Source: Myxosarcina sp. GI1 (lineage in GTDB: Bacteria > Cyanobacteriota > Cyanobacteriia > Cyanobacteriales > Xenococcaceae). From it: DNA of 64,000 bases. Under the pieces are notes generated by a model that was not told the DNA's origin, made no database searches, and saw only the letters and a program-made list of their open reading frames with translations. The position numbers and the translations under genes were made by a program. Below are positions 41,303 to 51,347 of the stretch, piece by piece. Each line of letters opens with the position of its first letter. Within the stretch, counting starts at the first letter, position 1. The DNA is taken from NCBI RefSeq assembly GCF_000756305.1, contig NZ_JRFE01000010.1:100256-164255 (forward strand), read 5' to 3'.

Positions 41303-42340
41303 GTGCGTTTTTTTAATCGTTTTTCCCTTTCAAGGGATATGGGTATAGATTTGGGAACGGCAAATACCTTAGTATATGTCTCTGGCAAAGGAATTGTTTT
41401 AGAGGAACCTTCTGTAGTAGCACTAGAACGCCACACAGAAGAAGTTATAGCGGTAGGCAAAGAAGCAAAACTGTTGCTCGGACGCGCACCTGAAAACATT
41501 GAAGCTTTACGTCCGCTTAAAGATGGCGTTATTGCCGATTTTGAAGCAACCGAAGCAATGCTCAAAGAATTCGTACGGCGAGTCTATGAAGGCAGTCCTT
41601 TAGTACATCCGCGTATGGTAATCGGCATTCCCAGTGGCGTAACTAAGGTAGAGCGTCGCGCCGTTATGGAGGCGGCAGTACAGGCTGGTGCTAGAGAAGT
41701 AGACTTAATTGAAGAACCAATCGCGGCAGCAATTGGTGCGGGTTTACCCGTAGCCGAACCAACGGGCAATATGATCGTTGATATTGGCGGAGGAACCACA
41801 GAAGTAGCGGTAATTAGTTCCCAAGGCAAGGTACTCAGCGAGTCGGTGAGAATTGCGGGAGACGAACTTACTCAAGCGATCGTCAATCGGATTAAGAAAG
41901 AACACAAGCTATCAATTGGAGAAGTTACCGCCGAAAACATTAAATTCAGGCTGGCTTCCCTTTATAGTTCCGATCGCCAGGAACAAACTATGGAAGTTAG
42001 AGGCTTACACATTCTATCGGGATTACCCAAAACGATAAACATTAGCGAATCAGAAGTTCGGGGATTTATCGCCGAACCGATAAATAATATTGTCGATGCC
42101 GTAAAACGCACTTTAGAACAAACTCCTCCCGATCTGGCAGCAGATATTATCGATCGCGGCATTATGCTAGCAGGAGGAGGGGCAATGTTAAGAGGCTTGG
42201 ATACTTTAATCGCCCATGAAACGGGAGTTGTCACTCATATTGCGGCAGAGCCTTTAAAATGCGTCGTTCTGGGTACTGGCAGGGTTTTAGAAGACAAAGA
42301 GCTAGATCGGGTATTTTGCGATCGCTCCCTGTTGACTTAA
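41303..42340 (+). CDS. mreB: Rod-shape determining actin homologue MreB
   Basis: This 345-residue protein starts at GTG 41303. The actin-fold nucleotide motifs are present: GIDLGTANTLVY (phosphate 1), IVDIGGGTTEVAVI (phosphate 2) and AGGGAMLRGLD (adenosine). It polymerises on the inner membrane and directs wall synthesis. It heads the mreB-mreC-mreD cluster. Its presence indicates a wall-elongation system even if cells are coccoid. Confidence 0.96.
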   Translation: MRFFNRFSLSRDMGIDLGTANTLVYVSGKGIVLEEPSVVALERHTEEVIAVGKEAKLLLGRAPENIEALRPLKDGVIADFEATEAMLKEFVRRVYEGSPLVHPRMVIGIPSGVTKVERRAVMEAAVQAGAREVDLIEEPIAAAIGAGLPVAEPTGNMIVDIGGGTTEVAVISSQGKVLSESVRIAGDELTQAIVNRIKKEHKLSIGEVTAENIKFRLASLYSSDRQEQTMEVRGLHILSGLPKTINISESEVRGFIAEPINNIVDAVKRTLEQTPPDLAADIIDRGIMLAGGGAMLRGLDTLIAHETGVVTHIAAEPLKCVVLGTGRVLEDKELDRVFCDRSLLT

Positions 42341-42417
42341 CTCAATCGACAAGAAACGATTAATTATTAGAAAAAATAATTTATAACTGAGTTGCAGCTA
42401 AACAATATTTTAAAAAT

Positions 42418-43200
42418 ATGTATCGATGGTGGTCAAAAAATAGCTTTTCGGCGACTCTGACGATTTTAGCCTTGAGTACTACAATTGCAATTAAAGAAAC
42501 ACAGGGAGGCACGATTGCCGAAGCATATTACTTTCTAATCAGACCATTTCAATCCCAACAACAGCTAAAAATACAAAACAAACTAACTAATGCCCGTATT
42601 CTAGAGTTAGAACAGCGAGTTCTAGAGTTAGAACGACAAAATCAAAATCTCAAGCAACTTTTAGATTTTTCGCATTCTCAGGATTCAGCAGGAATTACCG
42701 CACCAGTTATTGGACGTAGTGCCGATCGCTGGTGGAATCAGGTAACTCTTGGTAAAGGCAGCTTAGATGGAATCGAACAAGGATACGTGGTTATGGGTAT
42801 CGGGGGAGTGGTTGGTAGAGTTGTCTTTGTCACTCCTCATACCAGTAGAGTTTTATTAATTAGCGATCCTAGCAGTGGCGTTGGTGCAGTTGTCAGTCGC
42901 AATCGTAAGCTGGGTTCGATTCGCGGCAAAGACACTCAAACTGTAGTCATGCGCTTTTTTACTAAAGTTGTCGATATCAAGCCTGGAGATAGTATTGCAA
43001 CTTCTCCTCTTAGCAATCTCTATCCTGCTGGTTTGCCGATAGGTAAAGTCAAATCGCTAAACCTCGAAAGCACTCCCGCACCAGAAGCAGAAATCGAATT
43101 GTCCGCACCGATCGATCTTTTGGAGTGGGTAACTGTCATACCCTTTGAAGCTAAACCAGTTGAAGACGAGTCTCAATCTCTTTCTCTCAAAACAAAGTAA
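42418..43200 (+). CDS. mreC: Rod-shape determining protein MreC
   Basis: This 260-residue protein has an N-terminal membrane anchor (about 10-27), a coiled coil (about 47-82, with repeated LELEQRVLELERQNQN) and a periplasmic beta-barrel domain (about 95-240, VIGRSADRWWNQVTLGKGS; GVGAVVSRNRKLG). It is placed between mreB and mreD. Confidence 0.92.
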   Translation: MYRWWSKNSFSATLTILALSTTIAIKETQGGTIAEAYYFLIRPFQSQQQLKIQNKLTNARILELEQRVLELERQNQNLKQLLDFSHSQDSAGITAPVIGRSADRWWNQVTLGKGSLDGIEQGYVVMGIGGVVGRVVFVTPHTSRVLLISDPSSGVGAVVSRNRKLGSIRGKDTQTVVMRFFTKVVDIKPGDSIATSPLSNLYPAGLPIGKVKSLNLESTPAPEAEIELSAPIDLLEWVTVIPFEAKPVEDESQSLSLKTK

Positions 43201-43383
43201 TAGGACTTACGCAGTTAATCCAAAAATCAATAGTTTTAGGTATTAGAAAATAAAGAATAGGGAACGGGGAACGGGAAAAATGTACTTATCTATATAGCTA
43301 GTTTCGAGAATTAGTATGCTTTTGCCTTTTACCTTACCTAAATATTTAACATTTAATAAAGTGGAATTACTTAAGAAACATAT

Positions 43384-43917
43384 ATGAGTAGGCTAAAGTT
43401 ATTAGACATTTTAGTAATTGTTGTTTCTGTCGCTCTATGCAGTATATTAATGTTCTTGAGACTTCCTGGGATGGAACTATTGGGAATAAGTCCTAACTGG
43501 CTGTTGATTTGGGTAGTTGCCTGGAGTAGCAAACGTGGTATCTGGCAGGGTGCGATCGCTGGAGTGGCAATGGGCTGCATTTACGATAGTCTTACTGTAG
43601 CTTCTCCCTCTCATATTCTCAGCTTGGTTATCGTCGGTGTATTGACATCGAGCCTGCAAAAACAGAAGTATATTAAAGAAGATTTTATCTCAATAGCGTT
43701 AATTGTTTTTTTTATGACAATTGTGGCAGAAACTGTATTTGCCCTGCAATATGCCTGGATGAGAATTCTTCCCCTGACAGAAGTTTGGCATAATTATCAG
43801 CAAATTGCGATCGCCTCAGCAATTCTCAGTAGTCTCTGGAGTCCAATTTTGTGTTATCCCCTCGCTCTTTGGTGGGAAAAAATATTTATCCAACGTGAAC
43901 TAGGTATTCGTAGCTAG
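43384..43917 (+). CDS. mreD: Rod-shape determining protein MreD
   Basis: This 177-residue integral membrane protein has about five transmembrane segments and a short basic N-terminus, the MreD layout. Its position after mreC confirms the weak sequence signal. A 183-bp gap containing GGGGAACGGG-type repeat sequence separates it from mreC. Confidence 0.87.
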   Translation: MSRLKLLDILVIVVSVALCSILMFLRLPGMELLGISPNWLLIWVVAWSSKRGIWQGAIAGVAMGCIYDSLTVASPSHILSLVIVGVLTSSLQKQKYIKEDFISIALIVFFMTIVAETVFALQYAWMRILPLTEVWHNYQQIAIASAILSSLWSPILCYPLALWWEKIFIQRELGIRS

Positions 43918-43918
43918 G

Positions 43919-43951
43919 GTTTGAGAATATGACACCGCATATCCTCAAAAC
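43919..43951. terminator. Bidirectional hairpin between mreD and ilvD
   Basis: GTTTGAGAATATG pairs with CATATCCTCAAAAC around ACACCG with one mismatch. It lies in the 51-bp gap between two convergent genes. No long T-run is present on either side. Confidence 0.55.
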
Positions 43952-43968
43952 TTAACTTACAGCTTAGT

Positions 43969-45660
43969 CTATTCAAATAGATCGAGATCGGTAACTGCAC
44001 CCAAACTACTAGAAGAAACCAATTTAGCGTATTTTGCCAGCATCCCCCGTCGATAGCGTGGGGGAATGGGTTGCCACGCTGCTTTTCTTTTAGCTAATTC
44101 TTCATTGGAAACGTCGAGATGTAATAATTTTTGCTGGGCATCAATTGTAATACTATCCCCTTCTTTAACTAATGCGATCGCGCCACCAACTGCTGCTTCT
44201 GGTGCCACGTGACCGACAACCATACCATAGGTACCGCCAGAAAATCTACCATCGGTAATCAAGCCGACAGAGTCCCCCAACCCCGCACCAATAATTGCCG
44301 AAGTAGGCGCGAGCATTTCTCGCATACCTGGACCTCCTTTGGGTCCTTCGTAGCGCACGACGATAATATCTCCCGGTTTAATTTTGCCTGAAAGAATCGC
44401 ATCGAGACAGTCTTCTTCCGATTCAAATACTCTTGCAGAACCAGTAATTTGAGGTTTTTTGACTCCCGTAATCTTAGCAACGGCTCCTTCTTCAGCTAAG
44501 TTACCTTTGAGAATGGCTAAATGTCCCTGTTTGTATAATGGATTATCCCAGGTACGAATTACGTCTTGGTTAGCTGGAGGAGTATCGGGAACCTCGGCGA
44601 GGACTTCGGCAAGAGTTTTACCAGTAATCGTTAGAGCGTCGCCATGTAGTAAACCGTTGACTAACAGCATCTTCATAACCTGGGGAATGCCGCCAGCCTG
44701 ATGTAAATCTACAGTGACATATTTACCAGAAGGCTTGAGGTCGCAAAATACTGGTACCCGCTTACGAATCTCTTCAAAGTCATCTAGGGTTAGTTTTACG
44801 CCGATGGTATTAGCGATCGCTAGTAAGTGCAGTACGGCATTAGTAGAACCACCTACCGCCATAATCACACTAATGGCATTTTCAAACGCCTTACGAGTTA
44901 ACAAATCTTTGGGTAAAATTTGCTGGCGAATTGCTTCAACTAAAGCAAAAGCCGATTTTTCGGTACTGTTAGCTTTTTCCGTGTCTTCTGCCGCCATTGT
45001 CGAGGAGTAGGGCAAACTCATCCCCATCGCTTCAAAAGCCGAGGACATGGTATTAGCAGTAAACATACCGCCACAGGAACCAGCACCAGGACAGGCATTA
45101 TGTTCGATTGCTTCCAACCTTTCCTTATCGATTTTGCCCGCACTAAACTGTCCCACAGCTTCAAAGGAACTAACTACGGTTAAATCTTCACCGTTATATT
45201 TTCCTGGCTTAATCGTACCCCCATAAACAAAGATTGCAGGGATGTTCAGACGCGCCATGGCAATCATCGCCCCAGGCATATTTTTATCACAACCGCCAAT
45301 TGCTAACACCCCATCCATACTCTGTCCGTTACAGACGGTTTCAATTGAGTCGGCAATTACTTCACGAGATACCAAAGAATATTTCATTCCTTCGGTTCCC
45401 ATAGAGATACCGTCGCTAATGGTAATAGTGCCAAACATCTGCGGCATTGCCCCCGCTTGTTTTAAAGCGGTTTCGGCACGTTGCGCCAGGGTATTGATTC
45501 CCATATTGCAGGGGGTAATGGTACTGTAGCCATTCGCCAGTCCTACTATGGGTTTATTAAAGTCATCATCTCTAAAACCCACCGCCCGTAACATAGCGCG
45601 ATTTGGCGATCGCTGGTTGCCTTGAGTAACTACTTTACTTCTACGATTATCCGACATCAA
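43969..45660 (-). CDS. ilvD: Dihydroxy-acid dehydratase
   Basis: This 563-residue Fe-S enzyme of valine, leucine and isoleucine synthesis has the cluster cysteines in [13 protein letters not shown] and [18 protein letters not shown], and the metal/substrate motifs near [14 protein letters not shown]. Two adjacent Met codons (45660 and 45657) give alternative starts. It is convergent with mreD. Confidence 0.96.
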   Translation of the reverse strand: MMSDNRRSKVVTQGNQRSPNRAMLRAVGFRDDDFNKPIVGLANGYSTITPCNMGINTLAQRAETALKQAGAMPQMFGTITISDGISMGTEGMKYSLVSREVIADSIETVCNGQSMDGVLAIGGCDKNMPGAMIAMARLNIPAIFVYGGTIKPGKYNGEDLTVVSSFEAVGQFSAGKIDKERLEAIEHNACPGAGSCGGMFTANTMSSAFEAMGMSLPYSSTMAAEDTEKANSTEKSAFALVEAIRQQILPKDLLTRKAFENAISVIMAVGGSTNAVLHLLAIANTIGVKLTLDDFEEIRKRVPVFCDLKPSGKYVTVDLHQAGGIPQVMKMLLVNGLLHGDALTITGKTLAEVLAEVPDTPPANQDVIRTWDNPLYKQGHLAILKGNLAEEGAVAKITGVKKPQITGSARVFESEEDCLDAILSGKIKPGDIIVVRYEGPKGGPGMREMLAPTSAIIGAGLGDSVGLITDGRFSGGTYGMVVGHVAPEAAVGGAIALVKEGDSITIDAQQKLLHLDVSNEELAKRKAAWQPIPPRYRRGMLAKYAKLVSSSSLGAVTDLDLFE

Positions 45661-45800
45661 TCTAAATTTCCTTACTATCCGTATCTAGTACAATATCTAA
45701 CTATTGACTGAAACGAAATCGAAGTTGGTGATTTTGATAATAGATAAATACTATATAGATTTGGTAGAGCTTTTTTTTATGTAGCTTGTCAACATAAAAA

Positions 45801-46604
45801 TTATTTCAAAAACTGTCTAATACACTTAGTAACTTCATCCTTGCCATCAAAAGAATCTAACCATGAAGTCAGTGGTATATCCTCACCAGACTTTAGCTTA
45901 AAAACAATTCTAGATGTCATGTCCTCAATTCCCTCGCTCTTTTCTAAGACTACGTTTTTAATTTCATCTAAAGAAATTTCTCGCGTTGTTTGAGTGAAAC
46001 GATTGTATCGGGCGATCGATAGCGTATTTGTTTTTTTTGTCAGCGTATATTTCAAATTAATTTTGACACTCCAAATTATTGCAATAATTGCAATAAGAAT
46101 GACAATATAATAAATTGTTGTACAAATAAAAGAAGCATTATTTTCGCCTACTGATATACTGGTTAATTTATCATTTTCCACAAAATCATTAATTTGCTGA
46201 CTTTGTCTTTTCCATAGTTCATAATTATAATTATTGTTATTGGCTATCTTTATTTTTTCTTGATTAGCTAACACTAATACTTCATAATCTGGGTTTTTCA
46301 AAAACTCAACGTTAGTTTCTTCTATGACCGATTGCAAAGAATTAGTAAATGTTGTCCTCTCTTTTTTCAGCATTCCCCAACAATAATATTTAACTAGTCT
46401 ACAACTGATAACGCTAGATGCCTGTGATAAATTTTTATTACAAGTGAAATTTATTGAAAAAGGAGCATAAAGCGAAACTAAAAGAAAAAGACATGCTAGC
46501 CCTATTGGGATCATTATAAAAAAACAAAAAATGAGCGATCTGATTTTTATAACTAGCTCGTCACCAGCCGATCGCTCAACTTTAATATTAGAAAAACTAA
46601 ACAC
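45801..46604 (-). CDS. Two-span membrane protein of unknown function
   Basis: This 267-residue protein has hydrophobic segments at about 22-50 and 160-183. They enclose an extracytoplasmic helical region with several cysteines. After the second segment is a cytoplasmic domain resembling a PH-like beta domain (TLTKKTNTLSIARY; ISLDEIKNVVLEKSEG). I do not recognise the family. It is very AT-rich with simple Asn/Lys runs, typical of accessory genes. Confidence 0.65.
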   Translation of the reverse strand: MFSFSNIKVERSAGDELVIKIRSLIFCFFIMIPIGLACLFLLVSLYAPFSINFTCNKNLSQASSVISCRLVKYYCWGMLKKERTTFTNSLQSVIEETNVEFLKNPDYEVLVLANQEKIKIANNNNYNYELWKRQSQQINDFVENDKLTSISVGENNASFICTTIYYIVILIAIIAIIWSVKINLKYTLTKKTNTLSIARYNRFTQTTREISLDEIKNVVLEKSEGIEDMTSRIVFKLKSGEDIPLTSWLDSFDGKDEVTKCIRQFLK

Positions 46605-46717
46605 TACAGTAAAAGAAAATCTCGGTTTGACTAAATAAAAGCTAAAATATCAAAAAAACAAAATTTGCTTACTCGATTTTAACTCAATTAATTTTTTTGG
46701 CAATACGTCATTTTTAA

Positions 46718-46935
46718 ATGAAGTGTTTACTTTGGTCGTATAGCGATGGCACTAACAAAGAACTAGGAAAATTACAATTGCAACTAAACAAGCAAGATAG
46801 AAAAATAAAATTTTTGATAAGCAAACAAAAGACAATATTGACGATATTTTACAAGAATTAAATAGCTTAATTAGACTGAACGAATTAAAATTAACGATAA
46901 ATAATTTAATTAATTTTCTCGATGTTCGACGATAA
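46718..46935 (+). pseudogene. Probable frameshifted small gene (helical protein)
   Basis: From ATG 46718 the frame reads MKCLLWSYSDGTNKELGKLQ and on to Arg-Lys near 46806. Across the A/T homopolymer run at 46800-46815 the sensible reading moves to the next frame (KNKIFDKQTKDNIDDILQEL and on) and stops at 46933-46935. The joined product would be about 72 residues, helical and Leu/Asn/Lys rich. One extra A would restore it. It could be a true pseudogene, a sequencing error or chance. The rest of 46605-47122 is AT-rich with no other gene. Confidence 0.35.
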
Positions 46936-47122
46936 CGCCAAGAACACGGTTTAAAAAATGTAAACAAATCAGTAATCCAAAATTAGTTAACTAAATAGAA
47001 AATTATCTTCCCAACAAATTTTTCAGCAAGCAGGTTTGGTTTAATATAGTCTCTTGATAAATTGCTTAGTTGTAAGTTTGAGTTAGTTAGCTAAGTTAAA
47101 TCCTTTTGTCAACCTCTTTTAA

Positions 47123-48670
47123 ATGGACAAGATAATATTCAACCGCTTATTAAAATATTCCTGTATATGCACTATAGCTATCGGGTTTAGTTTACCATCG
47201 GCAGCTAGCGATCGCCTTAACTCTAATGTTTTGCACTCTCAAGCTATTGACACTACGCAGAAAATTAACTCAGAAAGTAGATCGCCTTGGACAAATGCCG
47301 AACGAGTCAACGTTTTAGAAGCCCATCACCGACCGATTAGTTTACTGCGTTTTAGTCCTGACGGACGTTTGCTTGCCAGTGTCGAACCAGAAGCGATCGC
47401 AATTTGGCAAGTAAAAACAGGTCGATTACTGCGTATTTTACCAGGGCATAATAGCAGCACTTCATCAATTAATCTTGCTCCTACAGACGTTGCTTTTAGC
47501 TTAGACGGTAATTATTTAGCTACTACTACCTGGAGTGAAGGTGGTTTAATTCCAGACAAAGCAATTGTAATTTGGGACATAGAGACAGGAGAAGAAGTTA
47601 CTAGTCTCAAAGAAGCTACAGGTTGTCAACAAATTTTATTTGGTTCTGAAGGTAATAAATTGTATGGAGCTTGTGATTCGGGAGTAGAAGTTTGGGATTT
47701 GGCAACAAGTAAAAAATTATTTAGTTTTGCTGGTGAATATCCCATCGGTGCGATCGCTTTAAGTCATGATGGTAAAGTTATGGCTACAGCAAGTTCTAAT
47801 GTTGCCCAAAAATCGGACAATAGTTACAAAATTCAGCTATGGCAGCTAGATGAAAATCGGGCTACTCCAACAAACAAAGTCTTAGAGCATCATAACCCGA
47901 TTGCCCAACTCGCATTTACTACTGACGATCGCAAGCTAGTAAGTAGTAGTTATGACGGCAAAATTAAAGTTTGGAATTGGCAAACTGAAGTCAATACAGC
48001 AGCCGTATCTTTAAATAGCCAAACTAGTGCCTTTAGTCTTAATGCAAACGGCAATCTAATTGCCAGTAACTTTCCTAATTCGGCGATCGCTAATTTAACT
48101 ACTGGTTTACCTCTAGAAACTTCGGTATCTTTACCCCAGCAAGAACAAGCTAGCGCGATTGCCTTTAGTCCACAAGAAGCAGTTTTAGCCTGGGCTGGAC
48201 AGCCACCTACTTATCCCAATCCCGTTATTTTTTTATGGCAGCCTGAGGGAGTAAAAAATTTGCAGTCATCGCCGTTGAGAACAGCAAGAAACGAATATGT
48301 GTTTTTGAATCTAAAAAACTTTTGGAACAAGAGACAGGTTGACGGAGAAAAAGCGATCGCTGCGAATAAAGTGTCTCCCATAGGAGAAAATCCTCTAATT
48401 ATTTCCTTAGAAGCATTTGGTTTGACGGAGACAACAGAATCAGAACGAGAAACCGTATCAGTAAACTATCCTGATGAAAATTTAGCTATAGTAACCCTTA
48501 CGCAAACCAATTTAGCCGATGATTCGGTGTTTGGTAGACGCTACCGAGCAGAATTTGCACCGTATGGTGAAGTTGAAAAGCAACTATGGCGACTAGTCTG
48601 GGCGGGAGAACAATATAAATGTCGGTCTAATCGCGGTCACAGCAATTGGTCTAAAGATTTATGTCAATAG
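47123..48670 (+). CDS. Exported WD40-repeat protein
   Basis: This 515-residue protein has a signal-like N-terminus (about 1-28, ending PSAAS). About seven WD40 blades follow between residues 63 and 390 (for example ISLLRFSPDGRLLASVEPEAIAIW and LAFTTDDRKLVSSSYDGKIKVW), enough for one propeller. The C-terminal domain (about 395-515) is unrelated to WD40 and resembles a small mixed alpha/beta domain, with a Cys pair at the end. It probably serves as a periplasmic scaffold; partner unknown. Confidence 0.87.
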   Translation: MDKIIFNRLLKYSCICTIAIGFSLPSAASDRLNSNVLHSQAIDTTQKINSESRSPWTNAERVNVLEAHHRPISLLRFSPDGRLLASVEPEAIAIWQVKTGRLLRILPGHNSSTSSINLAPTDVAFSLDGNYLATTTWSEGGLIPDKAIVIWDIETGEEVTSLKEATGCQQILFGSEGNKLYGACDSGVEVWDLATSKKLFSFAGEYPIGAIALSHDGKVMATASSNVAQKSDNSYKIQLWQLDENRATPTNKVLEHHNPIAQLAFTTDDRKLVSSSYDGKIKVWNWQTEVNTAAVSLNSQTSAFSLNANGNLIASNFPNSAIANLTTGLPLETSVSLPQQEQASAIAFSPQEAVLAWAGQPPTYPNPVIFLWQPEGVKNLQSSPLRTARNEYVFLNLKNFWNKRQVDGEKAIAANKVSPIGENPLIISLEAFGLTETTESERETVSVNYPDENLAIVTLTQTNLADDSVFGRRYRAEFAPYGEVEKQLWRLVWAGEQYKCRSNRGHSNWSKDLCQ

Positions 48671-48773
48671 AAATAATTCAACCAAACCAAACACTTACTT
48701 TAGCTATAAATTCTCAATAACACGGTAAGCTTAAATAACTTTGAATTTTTAGTGTGAGGAGCGATTTTTTTAA

Positions 48774-50339
48774 ATGCGAGTTTTATTACTCTATCCTCGG
48801 TTTCCCCAAAGCTTCTGGTCTTTCGATAAAACGATCTCTCTAGTAAAGTGCAAGTCTCTAATGCCTCCTTTAGGCTTGATTACCGTAGCGGCTATTTTGC
48901 CCCAAGATTGGGAATTTAAGCTAGTCGATTGCAACGTGCGTCAAGTTACAGAATCGGAATGGGATTGGGCAGAACTCGTACTACTGTCGGGTATGATCGT
49001 CCAAAGTGATGACTTTTTGAGTTTAATTACAGCAGCCAAAAGCAGAAATAAATTGGTGGCTGTAGGTGGTCCTTATGCTACTACTTCTCCTAACGAACCC
49101 CTCGATGCAGGGGCAGACTTTTTAATTCTCGATGAAGGAGAAATTACTCTACCCCAATTCGTCGAAGCTATACAAAACGGTAGCACTAGCGGCATTTTTA
49201 GAGCTACAGAAAAACCAGCCGTTACCGAAACTCCTATTCCTCGCTACGACTTATTGAATTTTGCTGACTATGACAATATGTCGATTCAGTTTTCTCGCGG
49301 TTGTCCTTTTCAGTGTGAATTTTGCGATATCATCGTTCTTTACGGACGCAAACCTCGAACTAAAACGCCGCAGCAACTGATTAAAGAACTAGAATGCTTA
49401 TACGATTTGGGCTGGCGCGGCGCAGTCTTTATGGTGGACGATAACTTTATCGGCAACAAGCGCAACGTCAAGCTGCTATTAAAAGAATTAAAAGGCTGGG
49501 TAGCAGAGAAGAATTATCCTTTTGGTTTTACTACTGAAGCTTCCGTAGATCTGGCTCAAGATGAAGAATTGATGGAATTAATGATCGAGTGTGGTTTTAA
49601 TAAGGTTTTTCTGGGTATAGAAACACCTGATGAAGACAGCCTGACTCTAACCCAGAAATTTCAAAACACTCGCGATCCTCTAACTGAATCGATCGATAAA
49701 ATCACCAAAGCGGGATTGATGGTTATGGCAGGCTTTATTATTGGTTTTGACGGCGAAAAATCTGGTGCGGGCGATCGCATCGTGCGCTTTGTCGAACAAA
49801 CCGAAATTCCTTTGGCAATGTTTAGTATGCTGCAAGCTTTACCGAAAACTGCTCTATGGGACAGATTAGAAAAAGAAGGAAGATTGCTCAATGCAGACAA
49901 AAGTGCCAACATCAACCAGACTAGCTTGATGAATTTTGTCCCTACTAGAGATATTGAAGATATTGCTCGCGAATACGTCGATGCGTTTTGGCAACTATAC
50001 GATCCTGCTGCTTATTTAGATCGCGTCTTTCGCTATTTTATGAAATTAGGTAAAGCTAAAAAAGCTCAGTCATCTCGTACTTTGTGGATTAGCATCCGCG
50101 CTTTATCAATCATTCTTTGGCGACAAGGAGTATTACCCGAAACTCGTTGGCTATTTTGGCGTAACTTAGCACGGGTAATTCGACACAAACCAGACCAACT
50201 CAGCCGCTATATAACCCTTTGTGCCTATCTCGAACACTTTACCGAATATCGCTCGATCGTCCGCGAACAAATTGAAACGCAATTAGCAGAATATTTGGCA
50301 AATAAGCCAGTAGAACCGCCTGTTTCTCAGGTAGTTTAA
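48774..50339 (+). CDS. B12-binding-type radical SAM protein
   Basis: This 521-residue protein has an N-terminal cobalamin-binding-like Rossmann domain (about 1-135), a radical SAM core with the CxxxCxxC cluster (Cys177, Cys181, Cys184 in RGCPFQCEFC) and a C-terminal DUF4070-like domain (about 390-500). The layout is shared by hopanoid C2-methylase HpnP and several unassigned cyanobacterial enzymes. No hopanoid genes are adjacent, so I do not assign a substrate. The base-off His motif for B12 is not obvious. Confidence 0.88.
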   Translation: MRVLLLYPRFPQSFWSFDKTISLVKCKSLMPPLGLITVAAILPQDWEFKLVDCNVRQVTESEWDWAELVLLSGMIVQSDDFLSLITAAKSRNKLVAVGGPYATTSPNEPLDAGADFLILDEGEITLPQFVEAIQNGSTSGIFRATEKPAVTETPIPRYDLLNFADYDNMSIQFSRGCPFQCEFCDIIVLYGRKPRTKTPQQLIKELECLYDLGWRGAVFMVDDNFIGNKRNVKLLLKELKGWVAEKNYPFGFTTEASVDLAQDEELMELMIECGFNKVFLGIETPDEDSLTLTQKFQNTRDPLTESIDKITKAGLMVMAGFIIGFDGEKSGAGDRIVRFVEQTEIPLAMFSMLQALPKTALWDRLEKEGRLLNADKSANINQTSLMNFVPTRDIEDIAREYVDAFWQLYDPAAYLDRVFRYFMKLGKAKKAQSSRTLWISIRALSIILWRQGVLPETRWLFWRNLARVIRHKPDQLSRYITLCAYLEHFTEYRSIVREQIETQLAEYLANKPVEPPVSQVV

Positions 50340-50474
50340 ATACAGTTGGGCAATAGTAAATTGCGCTTACTACAGAGCTAAAGAGGGTAAAAGATACAAA
50401 AGTGTATTAGCGATCGCTTTTTGATTAGTTTTTTATAATTATGTGGTGAAGGGCGATCGCTTTATATCGCGTTA

Positions 50475-50864
50475 TTATGTATCTGATAATTTCAAAATAT
50501 CCGCTTCTATCAATAACTTCCGTTCTTCAATTCTTTCTTGAAGATTAAACTGTAGCAAAAGAACTGTTACTCTACCTTTGGAAGTCAAAGGAATAATTTG
50601 ATTATCTTGTATCCTAAAATGCTTTTGCCACCTATGTTTGCGAGGATGGTATAAAGGAGTAAGTTCATTCATTTCTGGATCGATAGAAGCTATATCACTG
50701 CCTTTATGTCGATTGCAATTTGTGCAACTGAGAGCTAAATTTTCTGCTTTAGTTTTTCCTCCGTGTTTTCTAGCAATAATATGGTCGATTTCGTGGGAAG
50801 CAAAAGTAAAAGCTTCAGGGACTAAACAATATTCACAACAATCATTAGCACGTTCGCACCGCAC
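50475..50864 (-). CDS. HNH endonuclease family protein
   Basis: About 129 residues from GTG 50864; the frame is open to a stop at 50895, so the true start may be slightly upstream. The zinc-finger HNH fold is clear: CEYC, HEIDHIIARKHGG (catalytic His) and LSCTNCNRHKG. This HNH subfamily is common in cyanobacteria and of unknown target. It directly follows a small gene on the same strand (50895-51260), suggesting a two-gene unit. Confidence 0.85.
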   Translation of the reverse strand: MRCERANDCCEYCLVPEAFTFASHEIDHIIARKHGGKTKAENLALSCTNCNRHKGSDIASIDPEMNELTPLYHPRKHRWQKHFRIQDNQIIPLTSKGRVTVLLLQFNLQERIEERKLLIEADILKLSDT

Positions 50865-50894
50865 ACTACACGCCTTAATGCAGTAGAAATATAA

Positions 50895-51260
50895 CTACTG
50901 CTCATTTTCTGTTTCTTTTAGTTTTAAATAGGCTTTAGCTTTAGCTTTGCGGATTAAATGTTCGAGATATTGATATTGTTCCCATATTTGAACTTTTGCA
51001 TCTGTTAAATTGCGATCGCGATGCTTTTTCAACAAATCACTAATTTGGTTTTGCAATGCTTCTGAAGGACGTAAAGCAATAATTTCCTCTGGTGTGGGTA
51101 AAGTAGCCAAAAACTTCAAAACTTCAGCAATCCCATTAAATCCTTCTTTAGAACTAGCATTTAGCTCTCGCAATCCTAATTCTATAACCTGTGGTAGTTT
51201 ATCTTCAAGAGAATTAAGACGAAATACTAGTTCTTCAGAAAGATCGAGAGTAATCTGCAT
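50895..51260 (-). CDS. Small helical protein paired with HNH gene
   Basis: This 121-residue protein starts MQITLDLSEELVFRLNSLEDK, a strand-helix opening reminiscent of antitoxin-like or ribbon-helix-helix proteins, followed by a long helical basic C-terminus. The HNH gene begins within about 30 bp of its stop. An antitoxin-like or accessory role is conjecture from gene order. Confidence 0.65.
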   Translation of the reverse strand: MQITLDLSEELVFRLNSLEDKLPQVIELGLRELNASSKEGFNGIAEVLKFLATLPTPEEIIALRPSEALQNQISDLLKKHRDRNLTDAKVQIWEQYQYLEHLIRKAKAKAYLKLKETENEQ

Positions 51261-51347
51261 TATTTAAAAAGGGTTTAATTAAAATATTAGATTATAGAGC
51301 ATTGTGTTAGTTAACAGAACATCAATAATAAATGCAATAGCGAACGC

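Noticed and set aside
43201..43383. Possible gene in the mreC-mreD gap
   Set aside because: It consists of GGGGAACGGG-type simple repeat, also seen reversed near 31145, and AT-rich spacer without a start-stop frame of note.
46752..46967. 71-residue minus-strand ORF
   Set aside because: It is low complexity and opposite the split helical frame; the hydrophobic stretch results from AT-rich sequence.
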